A stretch of 22,318 nucleotides of DNA from an uncultured Clostridia bacterium (GCA_949747745.1 CATKFT010000166.1:1-22318); one strand, 5' to 3'. Shown: positions 1 through 8,274, numbered from the stretch's first letter. Notes: generated from the letters alone by a model not told the origin. Numbers and translations: made by a program.

Positions 1-134
1 AGCAATGTGTAAGTGAGCAATACAAAAAAAGATTAAAATGTGTTAGATTTTTTTCTTTTATTGATGAAAGGGAAATATTCTCTATATTTTTATATTATAC
101 TTCTTTTAATATAGACTAAAAATAAATTATATTG

Positions 135-803
135 TTACATTTTTACAATTCGTATATTAACACCATTTAAATCAGAATTAGCATATATTTTAATACTACT
201 GCCAGTATTATTTTTGAACTTAAAATCTACACTACCATAAGCAACAGTTGCATCTTTATCTTTTTCAACATAGTGAACAGGTTTAATATGTGCATGTCGC
301 TCTTTTACTTCTAAATCACCTACAGCAAGTACAGCATTGTATAAAGTGCTACTTACTTGACAATTACCACCACCATAAGTTTTAACAGTTTTTCCATTTG
401 TATCAAAGGAATCAGCTTCTTCATAACCTCTATCTTTTGTAGGATTACCTACAGTTCCACAAAAAGAAAATGTTTCACCATCCTTTACAACAGTTTCATT
501 TAAAATAGAAGTAGTTATTCCAATATTACGGCTTCTAGGAGTATCTTTACCACCAAGTTTCGTAGAAAAAGAAGAAAGTTCAACCTCTTCAATACTTTTA
601 ACTTCATGTTCAGGTATTCGTATTTCTGTTATGTTATTGGTTGTATTAGAATTAGTAGACATACTGTTAGTAGTATTAATAGTAACTTCAGTATTAATTT
701 TATTTACAGATACACTATTATTTATAGTATTATCTTTACAACCAGTTAAAGAAAAAAGTAAAATTAGAATTGTAAAAGCTATAAATTTTTTTTCTGTTTT
801 CAT
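135..803 (-). CDS. VanW-domain lipoprotein
   Basis: The product has an N-terminal hydrophobic stretch ending in LTGC (Cys22 from the chosen start), a lipobox. It is therefore probably lipid-anchored on the outer face of the membrane. A Ser/Thr/Asn-rich linker follows, then a VanW-like domain with the typical stretches RNIGITTSILNETVVKDGETFSF, GNPTKDRGYEEA, GGGNCQVSSTLYNAVL and RHAHIKPVHYV. VanW-like proteins (YoaR type) are common in Clostridia, but their biochemical role is not settled. A possible start at 815 lies 12 nt upstream, but GGAGGG inside that extension sits at ideal distance for the ATG at 803, so 803 is preferred. There is no in-frame CGG. Exact function unknown. Confidence 0.85.
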   Translation of the reverse strand: MKTEKKFIAFTILILLFSLTGCKDNTINNSVSVNKINTEVTINTTNSMSTNSNTTNNITEIRIPEHEVKSIEEVELSSFSTKLGGKDTPRSRNIGITTSILNETVVKDGETFSFCGTVGNPTKDRGYEEADSFDTNGKTVKTYGGGNCQVSSTLYNAVLAVGDLEVKERHAHIKPVHYVEKDKDATVAYGSVDFKFKNNTGSSIKIYANSDLNGVNIRIVKM

Positions 804-1004
804 TATACCCTCCATACATTATACTAAGTTTAGTGTAACCAAAAAAAATTAATACAAACGTAGAATTAGAAAATTTTAATACATAAAGTATAAAATTAAG
901 ACATTATCACATTTCTTTCATATAGAAACTATTTAAAAAACAGTGGAAATTCATCAAATATTACAATATTCCATGAAATAACCATGTCTTAAAAAACAAT
1001 TGTA

Positions 1005-1032
1005 TTGACAAAATCGTAAAATATAGTATAAT
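1005..1032 (+). promoter_or_regulatory. Sigma-A-type promoter
   Basis: TTGACA (1005-1010) and TATAAT (1027-1032) are separated by 16 nt, a near-consensus vegetative promoter. It lies just upstream of the 51-residue ORF at 1066. Confidence 0.75.
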
Positions 1033-1065
1033 TATAAAAGAGGATAAAAAACGGAGGAATAAAAT

Positions 1066-1221
1066 ATGGTTGCAAGAATTTGGAAAAAAATAGGACTTTT
1101 TATTTTAATTGTGGCATGTTTATTTAATGTAATGTTTAAATTAGTTAATAAATTATCATTTAAAGAAGAATTAAGAACATCAGCACAATATATGTTAGAT
1201 AATGACAAAGAGAATAAATAA
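1066..1221 (+). CDS. Small membrane peptide, 51 aa
   Basis: An ATG follows an excellent ribosome binding site (ACGGAGG, 1051-1057) and a near-consensus promoter. The product begins MVARIWKKIGLFILIVACLF, giving one basic-flanked transmembrane helix at about residues 9-25. A short charged tail follows, ending in DNDKENK. The signals support real expression. I do not recognise the family. It could be a small inner-membrane regulator or stress protein, but nothing in the sequence decides this. Confidence 0.6.
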   Translation: MVARIWKKIGLFILIVACLFNVMFKLVNKLSFKEELRTSAQYMLDNDKENK

Positions 1222-1245
1222 GTACATAGATGAAATATGTATTGT

Positions 1246-1315
1246 AACCAAAATTAATAAAAATTTCAAAAATTAACTAATTTTGGTTGAAATAGAATAA
1301 AATTTGTGTTAAGAT
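1246..1315 (+). promoter_or_regulatory. rpmE promoter with overlapping inverted repeat
   Basis: TTGAAA (1287-1292) and TAAGAT (1310-1315) are spaced by 17 nt upstream of rpmE. An 11-bp inverted repeat AACCAAAATTA / TAATTTTGGTT (1246-1256 and 1278-1288) ends on the -35 box. It may be an operator or a weak terminator for the preceding small gene. The promoter call is moderate and the role of the repeat is inference. Confidence 0.45.
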
Positions 1316-1359
1316 ATTAGTTAGCAAATTTAATAAAAAGTGAAAGAGGTGAACACAAA

Positions 1360-1560
1360 ATGAAAGAAGGATTACATCCAGAATTTACAGAAGCAACAAT
1401 AACATGTGCATGTGGAAATGTATTTACAACAAAATCAACAAAAAAAGATATAAAAGTAGATGTTTGCTCAAAATGTCATCCATTTTGGACAGGAAACTTA
1501 AAACTAAATACAACAGGTGGTAGAGCAGATAAATTTAAGAAAAAATATGGAATTGCATAA
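1360..1560 (+). CDS. rpmE: 50S ribosomal protein L31, zinc-binding type
   Basis: The 66-residue product is a full-length L31, a component of the 50S subunit at the subunit interface. It begins MKEGLHPEF and carries CAC (Cys16, Cys18) and CSKC (Cys36, Cys39), the four zinc ligands of the C+ form. The usual HPFWTG and C-terminal KFKKKYG follow. The start has a good ribosome binding site (AGAGGTG). The gene stands alone, with its own promoter and a strong terminator directly after the stop. It has no in-frame CGG. Confidence 0.97.
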   Translation: MKEGLHPEFTEATITCACGNVFTTKSTKKDIKVDVCSKCHPFWTGNLKLNTTGGRADKFKKKYGIA

Positions 1561-1620
1561 AAATAAGAAATATACATCCTATAGTTTACTAAAATTATAG
1601 GATGTATATTTCTTATTTTA
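1561..1620 (+). terminator. Intrinsic terminator after rpmE
   Basis: A perfect 23-bp inverted repeat (1561-1583 and 1596-1618) with a 12-nt loop is flanked by A- and T-rich sequence. It begins immediately after the rpmE stop codon. Confidence 0.9.
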
Positions 1621-1670
1621 TATTAAATTTTCAATGTTACTTAGATTCAAATTAGTTATCTTCTTTTTTA

Positions 1671-1699
1671 TAGACAATTCCAAAAGCATATGATATAAT
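1671..1699 (+). promoter_or_regulatory. Promoter of the first glycosyltransferase unit
   Basis: TAGACA (1671-1676) and TATAAT (1694-1699) are spaced by 17 nt, about 50 nt upstream of the GT4 gene. This is the first promoter after the rpmE terminator, so it probably starts the first part of the glycan locus. Confidence 0.6.
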
Positions 1700-1751
1700 G
1701 ACAACAAAATAAACAATAATCAATTATATAAAGTTTGATTAAGAGGTATAT

Positions 1752-2870
1752 ATGAAAAAATTATTATTTGCAGCAGTCAATATGGAAGTTGGTGGAATAG
1801 AAACAGCACTACTTACACTTCTGAATTATTTAGCAAGCAAAAAATATGAAATAACATTAGTGCTAGAAGAGAAAAAAGGGATATTTTTAAAAGATTTAAA
1901 TACTAATATAAATGTTATAGAATATAAGCCAGACAATTGTAAAAATGTAATTTTAAGAAAAGCTATTAATTTATTAAAAAGAATTAACTTTATAATAAAA
2001 TATAAAAACAAATTTGACTTTTCCGCTTCTTTTGCAACATATTCGCATATGGCTTCATTTGTAGCAAGAACATCATCAAAGAATAATGCTTTATGGGGAC
2101 ATGCTGACTACTTAGAATTATATAAAAATAATTATCAAGAAGTAGAAAAATTTTTTGATGGTATACAAGTTTGTAAGTTTAAAAAGATAGTATTTGTTTC
2201 CAAAAAAGCATGTGAAAGCTTTATAAATGTATATCCACAAATGAAAAATAAAGTTATACATTGTAATAATTTGATTGACTATAAAAAAATACTAGAATTA
2301 TCAAAAGAAACTGTAGACAATATAAAAATTAAAGAAGAAATTCAAAATGAAAATAGTAATAAACATACATATACATTTGCAAATATAGGAAGACATGACG
2401 AACTTCAAAAAAGATTAACAAGGATTATAGAAGCATCAAAGAGATTAAAAGAAGATGGTATGAAATTTAAAATACTATTTATAGGAGACGGAAAGGATAA
2501 TTCTTTATATAAAGAACTAGTAAAAAAATATGGACTTATAGAAGAAATACAATTTTTAGGAGCAAAGAAAAATCCATATCCATATATGAAATTAGCAGAT
2601 GCTATGATATTTACATCAGATTATGAAGGCTATCCAGTAGTATTTCTTGAAAGCATAGTATTAAACAAACCAATAATTACAACAAATGTATCAGATGTCA
2701 TGGAAGACATAAACAATAAATATGGACAAGTTATAGAAAAAGACGAAGAAACTCTTTATAAAACTATGAAAAATTTTATACAAAATGGCTACCAAATGGG
2801 AGAAAAATTTAATCCAAATACATATAACAAAGAAATTATAGAAAATTTAGAAAGAATATTAAAAATGTAG
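1752..2870 (+). CDS. GT4-family glycosyltransferase
   Basis: The 372-residue product looks like a complete GT-B-fold, GT4-type retaining glycosyltransferase. It starts with MKKLLFAAVNMEVGGIETAL, the usual nucleotide-sugar enzyme N-terminus with a GG-I-E loop. The C-terminal donor domain has IGRHDELQKRL, ILFIGDGKDN, IQFLGAKKNPYPYMKLAD and the E-x7-E motif (Glu292 in EGYPVVFLE, Glu300). Such enzymes add sugars to lipid-linked glycans on the cytoplasmic side. It opens a series of glycosyltransferases, and its ribosome binding site is AAGAGG. The gene is intact with no in-frame CGG. A CGGA at 2489 is out of frame (GAC GGA) and harmless. The substrate cannot be told. Confidence 0.93.
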   Translation: MKKLLFAAVNMEVGGIETALLTLLNYLASKKYEITLVLEEKKGIFLKDLNTNINVIEYKPDNCKNVILRKAINLLKRINFIIKYKNKFDFSASFATYSHMASFVARTSSKNNALWGHADYLELYKNNYQEVEKFFDGIQVCKFKKIVFVSKKACESFINVYPQMKNKVIHCNNLIDYKKILELSKETVDNIKIKEEIQNENSNKHTYTFANIGRHDELQKRLTRIIEASKRLKEDGMKFKILFIGDGKDNSLYKELVKKYGLIEEIQFLGAKKNPYPYMKLADAMIFTSDYEGYPVVFLESIVLNKPIITTNVSDVMEDINNKYGQVIEKDEETLYKTMKNFIQNGYQMGEKFNPNTYNKEIIENLERILKM

Positions 2871-2962
2871 TATAATACAAAAATATATCTTAGTATAATA
2901 GGGATTTTATAAGCAATTTTATGATATAAGGAAATTAAACTTAAGAGGTAAAGGAGTAAAAA

Positions 2963-3911
2963 ATGTGTAAATTAAGTATTATTGTACCTGTTTACAATAC
3001 AAGTACACATTTAAAAAAGTGTCTGGATTCAATACTTATTCAAAAACTTGAAGATGTAGAGATACTTACAATAAATGATGGGTCAACAGATAATTCTAAA
3101 AATATTTTAAAAGAATATGAAAAACAAAATCCTAATAAAATAACTTACTATGAAAAACAAAATGCAGGAATTGCAGATACAAGAAATTTTGGAATTGATA
3201 AAGCAAATGGAAAATATATCCTATTTATAGATTCAGATGATTATATAAAAGAAGGATTAATAGAAGAATTACTAAAATATATAGAAGAAGATATAGATAT
3301 TATAAAATATAAGCTAGAAAGATTAAATGATAAAGGAGAAACTATAGAAAAAGTAGATGGACCTGTATTTGGAAAAGTAGATGGAGAAACAGCTTTTAAT
3401 AGGTTATGCTTTTCTGATGTATTACTAGATTCACCATGTGTATATGCATTTAAAAAAGACCTATTTATACAAAATAATTTAAAATTTAAAATAAATACAG
3501 AACATGAAGACTTTGGGTTAATTCCACTTATAATTATAAAAGCAAAAACTGTAGTTTCTATTAACACATATGGATATTATTATTTACAAACAATTGGAAG
3601 TATAACAAGAAATGAAGACTATCGGAAAGACATTAAAGAAATTTAATGATGTATTATCACATTATGACACAATGATAGAATTTATAGATAAACAAGAAAT
3701 ATCAAATAGAACTAAAAAGAATATAAAAACATATTATACAAATGCTATAATTTTAAAACTAAAAGAAATAAAAAAGCAAGATGTAAACATCTATATTCAA
3801 AAAATAAAAGAAAGAAAAATGATAAAAAATATACAAGTAACCAATTTAAAACAGCTAATAAAAAAGCTAATATTAAGAACAAATATAAAATGCTATTTGA
3901 AATTAAAATAA
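2963..3911 (+). CDS. GT2-family glycosyltransferase (needs +1 shift at 3623)
   Basis: The product is an inverting GT-A glycosyltransferase of family GT2. It has KLSIIVPVYN at the start, the NDGSTDNS loop, NAGIADTRN and the metal- and donor-binding DSDD (Asp90-Asp93), with LDSP and EHEDFG downstream. The normal frame stops at 3646 after 227 residues. If C3623 is skipped, so that GGA is read after NEDY, the frame continues as GKTLKKFNDVL to a stop at 3909-3911. This gives 315 residues, a usual length for such enzymes, and an amphipathic, basic C-terminal helical tail. The catalytic core lies before the shift, so both forms could fold, but the extended form is family-like. It sits in the glycan locus between a GT4 and another GT2. 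Confidence 0.88.
3623..3626 (+). other. +1 recoding site CGGA, Gly221 of the first GT2
   Basis: In-frame CGG follows UAU and is followed by A. Skipping C restores the frame (GGA AAG ACA TTA). The normal frame would end seven codons later. Confidence 0.85.
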
Positions 3912-3988
3912 AATACAATATTTAAACATTAGCATAAAGAATTTTATTATTCTTATAAGGAGTAACAAAATAGAGAGGATTGTTAAAA

Positions 3989-4943
3989 ATGGTAAGAGTT
4001 AGCGTAATTGTTCCAATATATAATGTAGAAAAATATTTAAAAAAATGCTTAGATTCACTAGTAAATCAGACATTAGATAATATAGAGATAATACTAGTAG
4101 ATGATGGTTCAACAGATTCTTCACCACAAATTGCAAAAGAATATGCTAGTAAACATAGTAATGTTAAATACTATAGAAAAGAAAATGGTGGTTTAGGTGA
4201 TGCAAGGAATTATGGTATGAAACTTGCTACACGGAAAATATATTGCTTTTTTAGATTCAGATGATTACATAAGAGTAAAAGCATATCAGCTAATGTATGA
4301 AAAAGCGGAAAAAGAAGACAGTGATATAGTAGAGTGTAACTTCTATTGGACATATTTAAAAAGAAAGAAAAAAGATATTGGAGAAAAGTATTTTGGGAAA
4401 CAAGAAATGTTTGAAAAGGCAAGAGTTGTTGCATGGAACAAGCTATATAGAAAAGAAATGTTAGATAAAGCAAAAGTAGAATTTCCAAAAAATTTAATAT
4501 ATGAAGATGTAGAATTTTTTTATAAATTACTACCATATATAGAAAGAGTAAGTTTTATAAAAAAGCCACTTATATATTATGTACAAAGAAAATCATCATT
4601 AATAAACAACTTAAATAAAAATATAAAAGATATATTTAAAGTTTTAGAAAATGTTATTGCATATTATAAAGAAGAGAATTTGTATGAAGAATATGAAGAA
4701 TTAATAGAATTTACATATACAAGATTATTACTATGTAGTTCATTTAAAAGAATAGCAAAAATAAAAGATGAAAATTTAAGAAAAGAATTATTAAATGAAA
4801 CATGGATAAAACTGAATGAAAAATTCCCATTATGGAAACAAAATAAAGTTTTAAATACAAACATGAATAATAAGAAAAGATATATGTTAAGTGTAAATAG
4901 AGTAACATATAGGATATATGCAAAAATATATAGTATAATATAA
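3989..4943 (+). CDS. GT2-family glycosyltransferase (needs +1 shift at 4232)
   Basis: The GT2 enzyme begins MVRVSVIVPIYNVEKYLKKC and has VDDGSTDSS and GGLGDARNYG. The normal frame then ends after LATRKIYCFF at 4264, before the catalytic Asp residues. Skipping C4232 gives LAT-GKYIAFLDSDDY, exactly the family pattern, with DSDD at residues 89-92. It then runs to 317 residues with WNKLYRKEML and YEDVEFFYK. The product of the normal frame would be inactive, so the shift is needed for function. A TTG at 3980 is in frame, but the ATG at 3989 is better placed after AGAGAGGA. It is the third glycosyltransferase in the cluster; acceptor unknown. Confidence 0.92.
4232..4235 (+). other. +1 recoding site CGGA, Gly82 of the second GT2
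   Basis: In-frame CGG after ACA and before A. The restored Gly82 is the conserved glycine seven residues before the DSDD motif. This is one of the clearest sites. Confidence 0.93.
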
Positions 4944-5101
4944 TTGCATATTATGCTAAAATAAGTTTATTATGAATTGTAGAAAAATCCCCTTTTTATA
5001 TATGAGGAGTTAAGAAGTTAGTCTTGATGCATATTCTTATAGTATTTATTCATATAGATATATATTACTAAACTGTAATATAACTTAAAATGAGGTAAAA
5101 A

Positions 5102-6502
5102 ATGGAAAAAATAAAGAAACAAATAGCACCAGAAAATTTATTATGCATATTAATAATTCTGTGTCCAATACTAGATATGTCAAGTTTTATATTTAGAAAT
5201 ATATTTTTGACAAATATATCTTTATCAACGTTTATAAGACCAATTATACCAATATATGTAATAGCATATATATTCTTTAAAGATAAAATAAAGATGAAAT
5301 TAATTGTGATTTCAGCAATATATGCAATATATGCATTAGTTCATTTAGGAATATTTAATATATTAAAAACAAACAGCTCATATAGTGGAATTATTCATGA
5401 ATTACAATACTTAATAAATTATTCATTTATGATATTAAATTTATTTATTTACATATATATTTTTAAAAACAAAGATTGTAAAAAAATAAAATATAGTGTA
5501 TTAATTTCTACTACAATATACATTATATCTATATACATATCAATTTTAACAAATACATCTTCATCTACATACATAGAAAAAATGGGGTTTAAAGGTTGGT
5601 TTGAATCTGGGAATAGTGTTAGTGCAATATTGATATTATCAATGTTTTTATTACTTACATTATTAAAAGACAAAAAGTATAAGTACTTTATAATTGTAGT
5701 TATAACACTTGTTGGGATTTATTTAACAACACTTATAGGAACAAGGGTGGGATTATTTGGTTTTATTTTAGTACTATTAATATATGCTAGTACTGAAATA
5801 TTAGTTTCAGTACTACATAAAGTACAACTTAATAAAAACATACTAATAATTAGCTTGTGTGCAGTTGTTGTAATAGTAGGGATAGTGGCTTGTGTTGGTT
5901 CTAGCACATTACAAAGAAGAAAGCATCTTCAAAATATAGAAGATAATATAGTAGATGAATCAAATAATTCTAAATCACATATTTCTGGTTCTTTGTTAGA
6001 AATAAAAGAAAAGATAGACAAAAATGAATTAGAAGAAGGATATATGAGTGAGGCTGCAAAAAAATCTATTTTAGATTTATACGAATTTGCAAATAAACAT
6101 AATGTTGTAAATAATGACATGAGGACACAACAATTAGTATATAATTTTTATTTAGTAAAAAACCAAAAAAATCCATTAAGTATACTGTTTGGAAATGGAT
6201 ATATGGCAAATTATAGAGAACTTGTACTAGAAATGGAAATACCAGCATTTTTATTCAATTTTGGAATAATAGGATTTATGTTATATTTTGTACCATTACT
6301 TGGAATAGTTTGTTATGGCATATATGTAGGAATAAAAAATAGAAATAAAATAGATTCTGAATATGTAATGTTAGTACTAGGATTATTATTTAGTTTTGCA
6401 CTTGCATTTTTATCTGGATATACATTTTTTAATTCTTCTACATCAATAATAATTATTGTTATAGCTACATTACTAATAAATAAAAAAGAAGAGTGGGAAT
6501 AG
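5102..6502 (+). CDS. Wzy/O-antigen-ligase-like polytopic membrane protein
   Basis: The 466-residue product is almost entirely hydrophobic, with about ten or more predicted membrane helices. A large hydrophilic loop lies at about residues 270-360, before the last helices. This is the layout of the Wzy polymerase / WaaL ligase superfamily, where the large outer loop holds the catalytic residues. The short LFGNGYMAN stretch after the loop resembles the G-x-G segment often seen there. It follows three glycosyltransferases, so it probably polymerises or attaches the glycan outside the membrane. There is no in-frame CGG. Assignment rests on topology and context more than on residues. Confidence 0.75.
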   Translation: MEKIKKQIAPENLLCILIILCPILDMSSFIFRNIFLTNISLSTFIRPIIPIYVIAYIFFKDKIKMKLIVISAIYAIYALVHLGIFNILKTNSSYSGIIHELQYLINYSFMILNLFIYIYIFKNKDCKKIKYSVLISTTIYIISIYISILTNTSSSTYIEKMGFKGWFESGNSVSAILILSMFLLLTLLKDKKYKYFIIVVITLVGIYLTTLIGTRVGLFGFILVLLIYASTEILVSVLHKVQLNKNILIISLCAVVVIVGIVACVGSSTLQRRKHLQNIEDNIVDESNNSKSHISGSLLEIKEKIDKNELEEGYMSEAAKKSILDLYEFANKHNVVNNDMRTQQLVYNFYLVKNQKNPLSILFGNGYMANYRELVLEMEIPAFLFNFGIIGFMLYFVPLLGIVCYGIYVGIKNRNKIDSEYVMLVLGLLFSFALAFLSGYTFFNSSTSIIIIVIATLLINKKEEWE

Positions 6503-6520
6503 CTAAAAAATCTATTCCCA
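6494..6520. terminator. Hairpin overlapping the end of the Wzy-like gene
   Basis: A 9-bp perfect stem, TGGGAATAG (6494-6502) and CTATTCCCA (6512-6520), overlaps the stop codon of the plus-strand gene. It sits between two convergent genes. Read on the minus strand it is followed by a T-rich stretch, so it may serve the minus-strand gene as a terminator as well. Confidence 0.55.
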
Positions 6521-6537
6521 CAAAATCGGTGGTAAAT

Positions 6538-6813
6538 TTACCCAAGAATTGCACAAGGATAATTTAAAACATTCTTGACGCAGTTGAAGCCAATTTGATA
6601 ATACCTAAACAGTTCATAATCATTGGGATATACTTCGAACATTATTTCTTCAATCCGAATAGTAATTATTCCAATGAGTGATTGAGCCATGTAAAAGCAT
6701 TCTACATGTTCTGGATGATATATAAATATATCCATGCTCTCAACATTGTGACCGTTTAAGAAAAAATCAACAACAACATTTTCTTCGCAACAAACTCGAC
6801 AATACGGTCCCAT
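6538..6813 (-). CDS. Unknown 91-aa cysteine-containing protein
   Basis: The small protein begins MGPYCRVCCEENVVVDFFLNG, with Cys5, Cys8 and Cys9 near the N-terminus, which could bind metal or form a redox site. It then has YHPEHVECFYMAQS and a tail resembling a short alpha/beta domain. It has a good ribosome binding site (AAAGGTGG), and a clear promoter on the same strand (TTGACA 6884-6879, TATAAT 6861-6856), so it is probably real. I do not recognise the family. It is transcribed against the surrounding glycan genes and is probably independent of them. Its CGGT (6754-6751) is out of frame (AAC GGT) and does not disturb the reading. Confidence 0.7.
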   Translation of the reverse strand: MGPYCRVCCEENVVVDFFLNGHNVESMDIFIYHPEHVECFYMAQSLIGIITIRIEEIMFEVYPNDYELFRYYQIGFNCVKNVLNYPCAILG

Positions 6814-6855
6814 AAATAACCACCTTTCTGCAAAAAAGTTTATGTTAACACATTA

Positions 6856-6884
6856 ATTATACAACATATTATATTAAATGTCAA
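6856..6884 (-). promoter_or_regulatory. Promoter for the 91-aa gene
   Basis: On the minus strand, TTGACA (6884-6879), a 17-nt spacer and TATAAT (6861-6856) form a consensus promoter about 45 nt upstream of the ATG. Confidence 0.75.
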
Positions 6885-6905
6885 AAATATAGAAATTGTT
6901 GATAT

Positions 6906-6945
6906 AAAAAATTAGTAGGCTTATATTATTCCTACTAATTTTTTT
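6906..6945. terminator. Intrinsic terminator-like hairpin
   Basis: A 14-bp perfect inverted repeat, AAAAAATTAGTAGG (6906-6919) and CCTACTAATTTTTT (6931-6944), has A/T tracts on both sides and could work in either direction. No gene ends directly before it on either strand, so it may insulate the minus-strand promoter at 6856-6884 from the pilin-like unit. Confidence 0.65.
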
Positions 6946-6966
6946 ATAGAGGAATTTTTTGTCTCC

Positions 6967-7008
6967 TGAAATTAGGTAACTAATATATAAATTAGTTACC
7001 TAATTTCA
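6967..7008. repeat. 18-bp perfect inverted repeat, possible operator
   Basis: TGAAATTAGGTAACTAAT (6967-6984) is repeated in inverse at 6991-7008 with a 6-nt centre. Each arm is itself a near-palindrome, ATTAG-N4-CTAAT. There is no T-tract after it, so it is not a typical terminator. It ends 29 nt before the -35 box of the pilin-like gene. The double-dyad form would suit a dimeric repressor such as a MarR-type protein, but that is inference. Confidence 0.6.
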
Positions 7009-7036
7009 AATGGAAGAAATAATATTGTATCATATA

Positions 7037-7066
7037 TTGACGTAGTTCTTGTTAGTAGTGTAAAAT
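7037..7066 (+). promoter_or_regulatory. Candidate promoter of the pilin-like gene
   Basis: TTGACG (7037-7042), an 18-nt spacer and TAAAAT (7061-7066) lie about 70 nt before the start codon at 7135 and directly after the 18-bp inverted repeat. Confidence 0.5.
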
Positions 7067-7134
7067 GTAAACATAGTAATTAAAAAAGAAAATACATACT
7101 AAAGTAAAAAAATTGAAAGGAGCAAAAGAAGATT

Positions 7135-7907
7135 ATGCTAAAAATAGAGAAACAGAACAGAGTGAAAGTTATTAAAGAAAGAAGAGTTGGGAAGGAAAAG
7201 CAAAGTAGTATAATAACATGTATGAAAGTAAACAACAAAGCAATAACACTAATAGCACTGATGATAACCATAATAGTACTATTAATACTTGCAGGAGTAA
7301 CATTAAGTCTAACGTTACGGAGAAAGAGGGATATTTAAAACAGCGAATGAAGCTAAGATGAAGACTGAAAGAGCAGAAATAATAGAAAAAGCGAAATTAG
7401 ACATAGTAGATGTACAAACAGGAAATATGGGAAAATTTACAGAAAAAGAATTAATAGAAATATTAAATAAGTATGGAACATTATCAAACAATAATGAAGA
7501 AACAATACTAGATAAAACGTTAACAACAACTGATGAAAGGCATGAAATAAAGGTGAGTGAAATATGGAATGTACCATTTGAATCTGCAATAGTAAAATTT
7601 AATATAAGTGGGTTAGATTATACAAGTTATAATGGAGACTATGAAGTAGAAAATGGTACAACATGGGAAGAATTTATTAATGCAACATTTCCCAATAATT
7701 ATGTATGGATGTATGTAAAATCAACTGAATATATCTTTTCAAATGTTGAGGAAGTGTCAGAAAGAATCAATGTTGGTTATTTATGCGATCCAAATGGAAA
7801 TGTAGTAAAAAAGAGTGATAAAATTATAAAACGGTAATTTTAATTTTAGTCACAGTGGTGGTAGTATGAGCAATGATGGTGCGAAATATGAAAGTCTTGG
7901 CTTCTAA
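7135..7907 (+). CDS. Prepilin-like secreted protein (needs +1 shifts at 7318 and 7832)
   Basis: A type IV pilin-like N-terminus, NNKAITLIALMITIIVLLIL, follows a long basic leader. It is then AGVTLSLTL-GERGIF-KTANEAK, the usual continuation in Clostridia pilin-like proteins (consensus G-E-N-G-I). In the normal frame the gene stops at 7338, right after LTLRRKRDI. Skipping C7318 opens the next 171 codons, then CGG UAA occurs at 7832. Skipping C7832 gives IIKGNFNFSHSGGSMSNDG to the stop at 7905-7907, 256 residues in all. The start at 7135 has AAAGGAG upstream; the internal ATG at 7222 has none. The globular part is unrecognised. It is the only pilin-like gene in the window. Confidence 0.85.
7318..7321 (+). 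other. +1 recoding site CGGA, Gly62 of the pilin-like protein
   Basis: In-frame CGG after UUA, followed by A. Skipping C restores the G-E-x-G-I motif that normally follows the pilin-like helix. The normal frame ends six codons later. Confidence 0.9.
7832..7835 (+). other. +1 recoding site CGGT, Gly233 of the pilin-like protein
   Basis: In-frame CGG after AAA, followed directly by TAA in the normal frame. Skipping C gives GGT and adds 24 residues (Gly233 to Phe256), including a Gly/Ser-rich stretch. It lacks the support of a recognised motif, but the pattern is the same as at the other sites. Confidence 0.75.
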
Positions 7908-8082
7908 GATAAAAATATAAGAGAAATAAAGTATATGAAAGCATATCACTAAAAGAAGTACTATAATCCAAGAGATGAAAAATATTGGAAAATATTTAAC
8001 ATGTTTAAAAGAACTTCTGAAAGAAATATTAAATTATCAAGGTGAATATGAAGAAATTAATTTAGACAAAGAATAAAACTCG

Positions 8083-8130
8083 AACCCTCAAGTTATGAGC
8101 CAATTATATTGGATATGCTTGAGGGTTTTA
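8083..8130 (+). terminator. Terminator after the pilin-like unit
   Basis: AACCCTCAAG (8083-8092) pairs with CTTGAGGGTT (8118-8127), and more T residues follow. The 25-nt loop contains a smaller CCAAT/ATTGG stem. Confidence 0.75.
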
Positions 8131-8195
8131 ATATGTTATTTTGTTAATCACTTACATTTTTGAAAAAATAGACAAAATAATTTCATAACAAAATA

Positions 8196-8274
8196 TTGAC
8201 ATAGTAATTACAACAATAAATAAAATATAGGCAAAGAAATATTATAACAATAGCCTTGATATTTCTTTGTTTTT
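8196..8274 (+). promoter_or_regulatory. Promoter followed at once by a terminator-like hairpin (possible attenuator)
   Basis: TTGACA (8196-8201) with a poor -10 region around 8221-8229 is followed by an 11-bp stem, CAAAGAAATAT (8232-8242) and ATATTTCTTTG (8259-8269), and then TTTTT. The hairpin would form at the very 5' end of a transcript heading into the glycosyltransferase gene at 8340. Transcription into the second half of the glycan locus may therefore be controlled by early termination. This is inference from position only. Confidence 0.45.

Noticed and set aside
631..852. Plus-strand ORF antisense to the VanW-domain gene
   Set aside because: It overlaps the signal peptide and Asn/Thr-rich linker of a well-supported minus-strand gene and its Leu/Val repeats are simply the complement of that linker.
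7975..8076. 33-codon ORF (MKNIGKYLTCLKELLKEIL...)
   Set aside because: There is no convincing ribosome binding site or promoter and no recognisable family. It is mentioned in the gap entry only.
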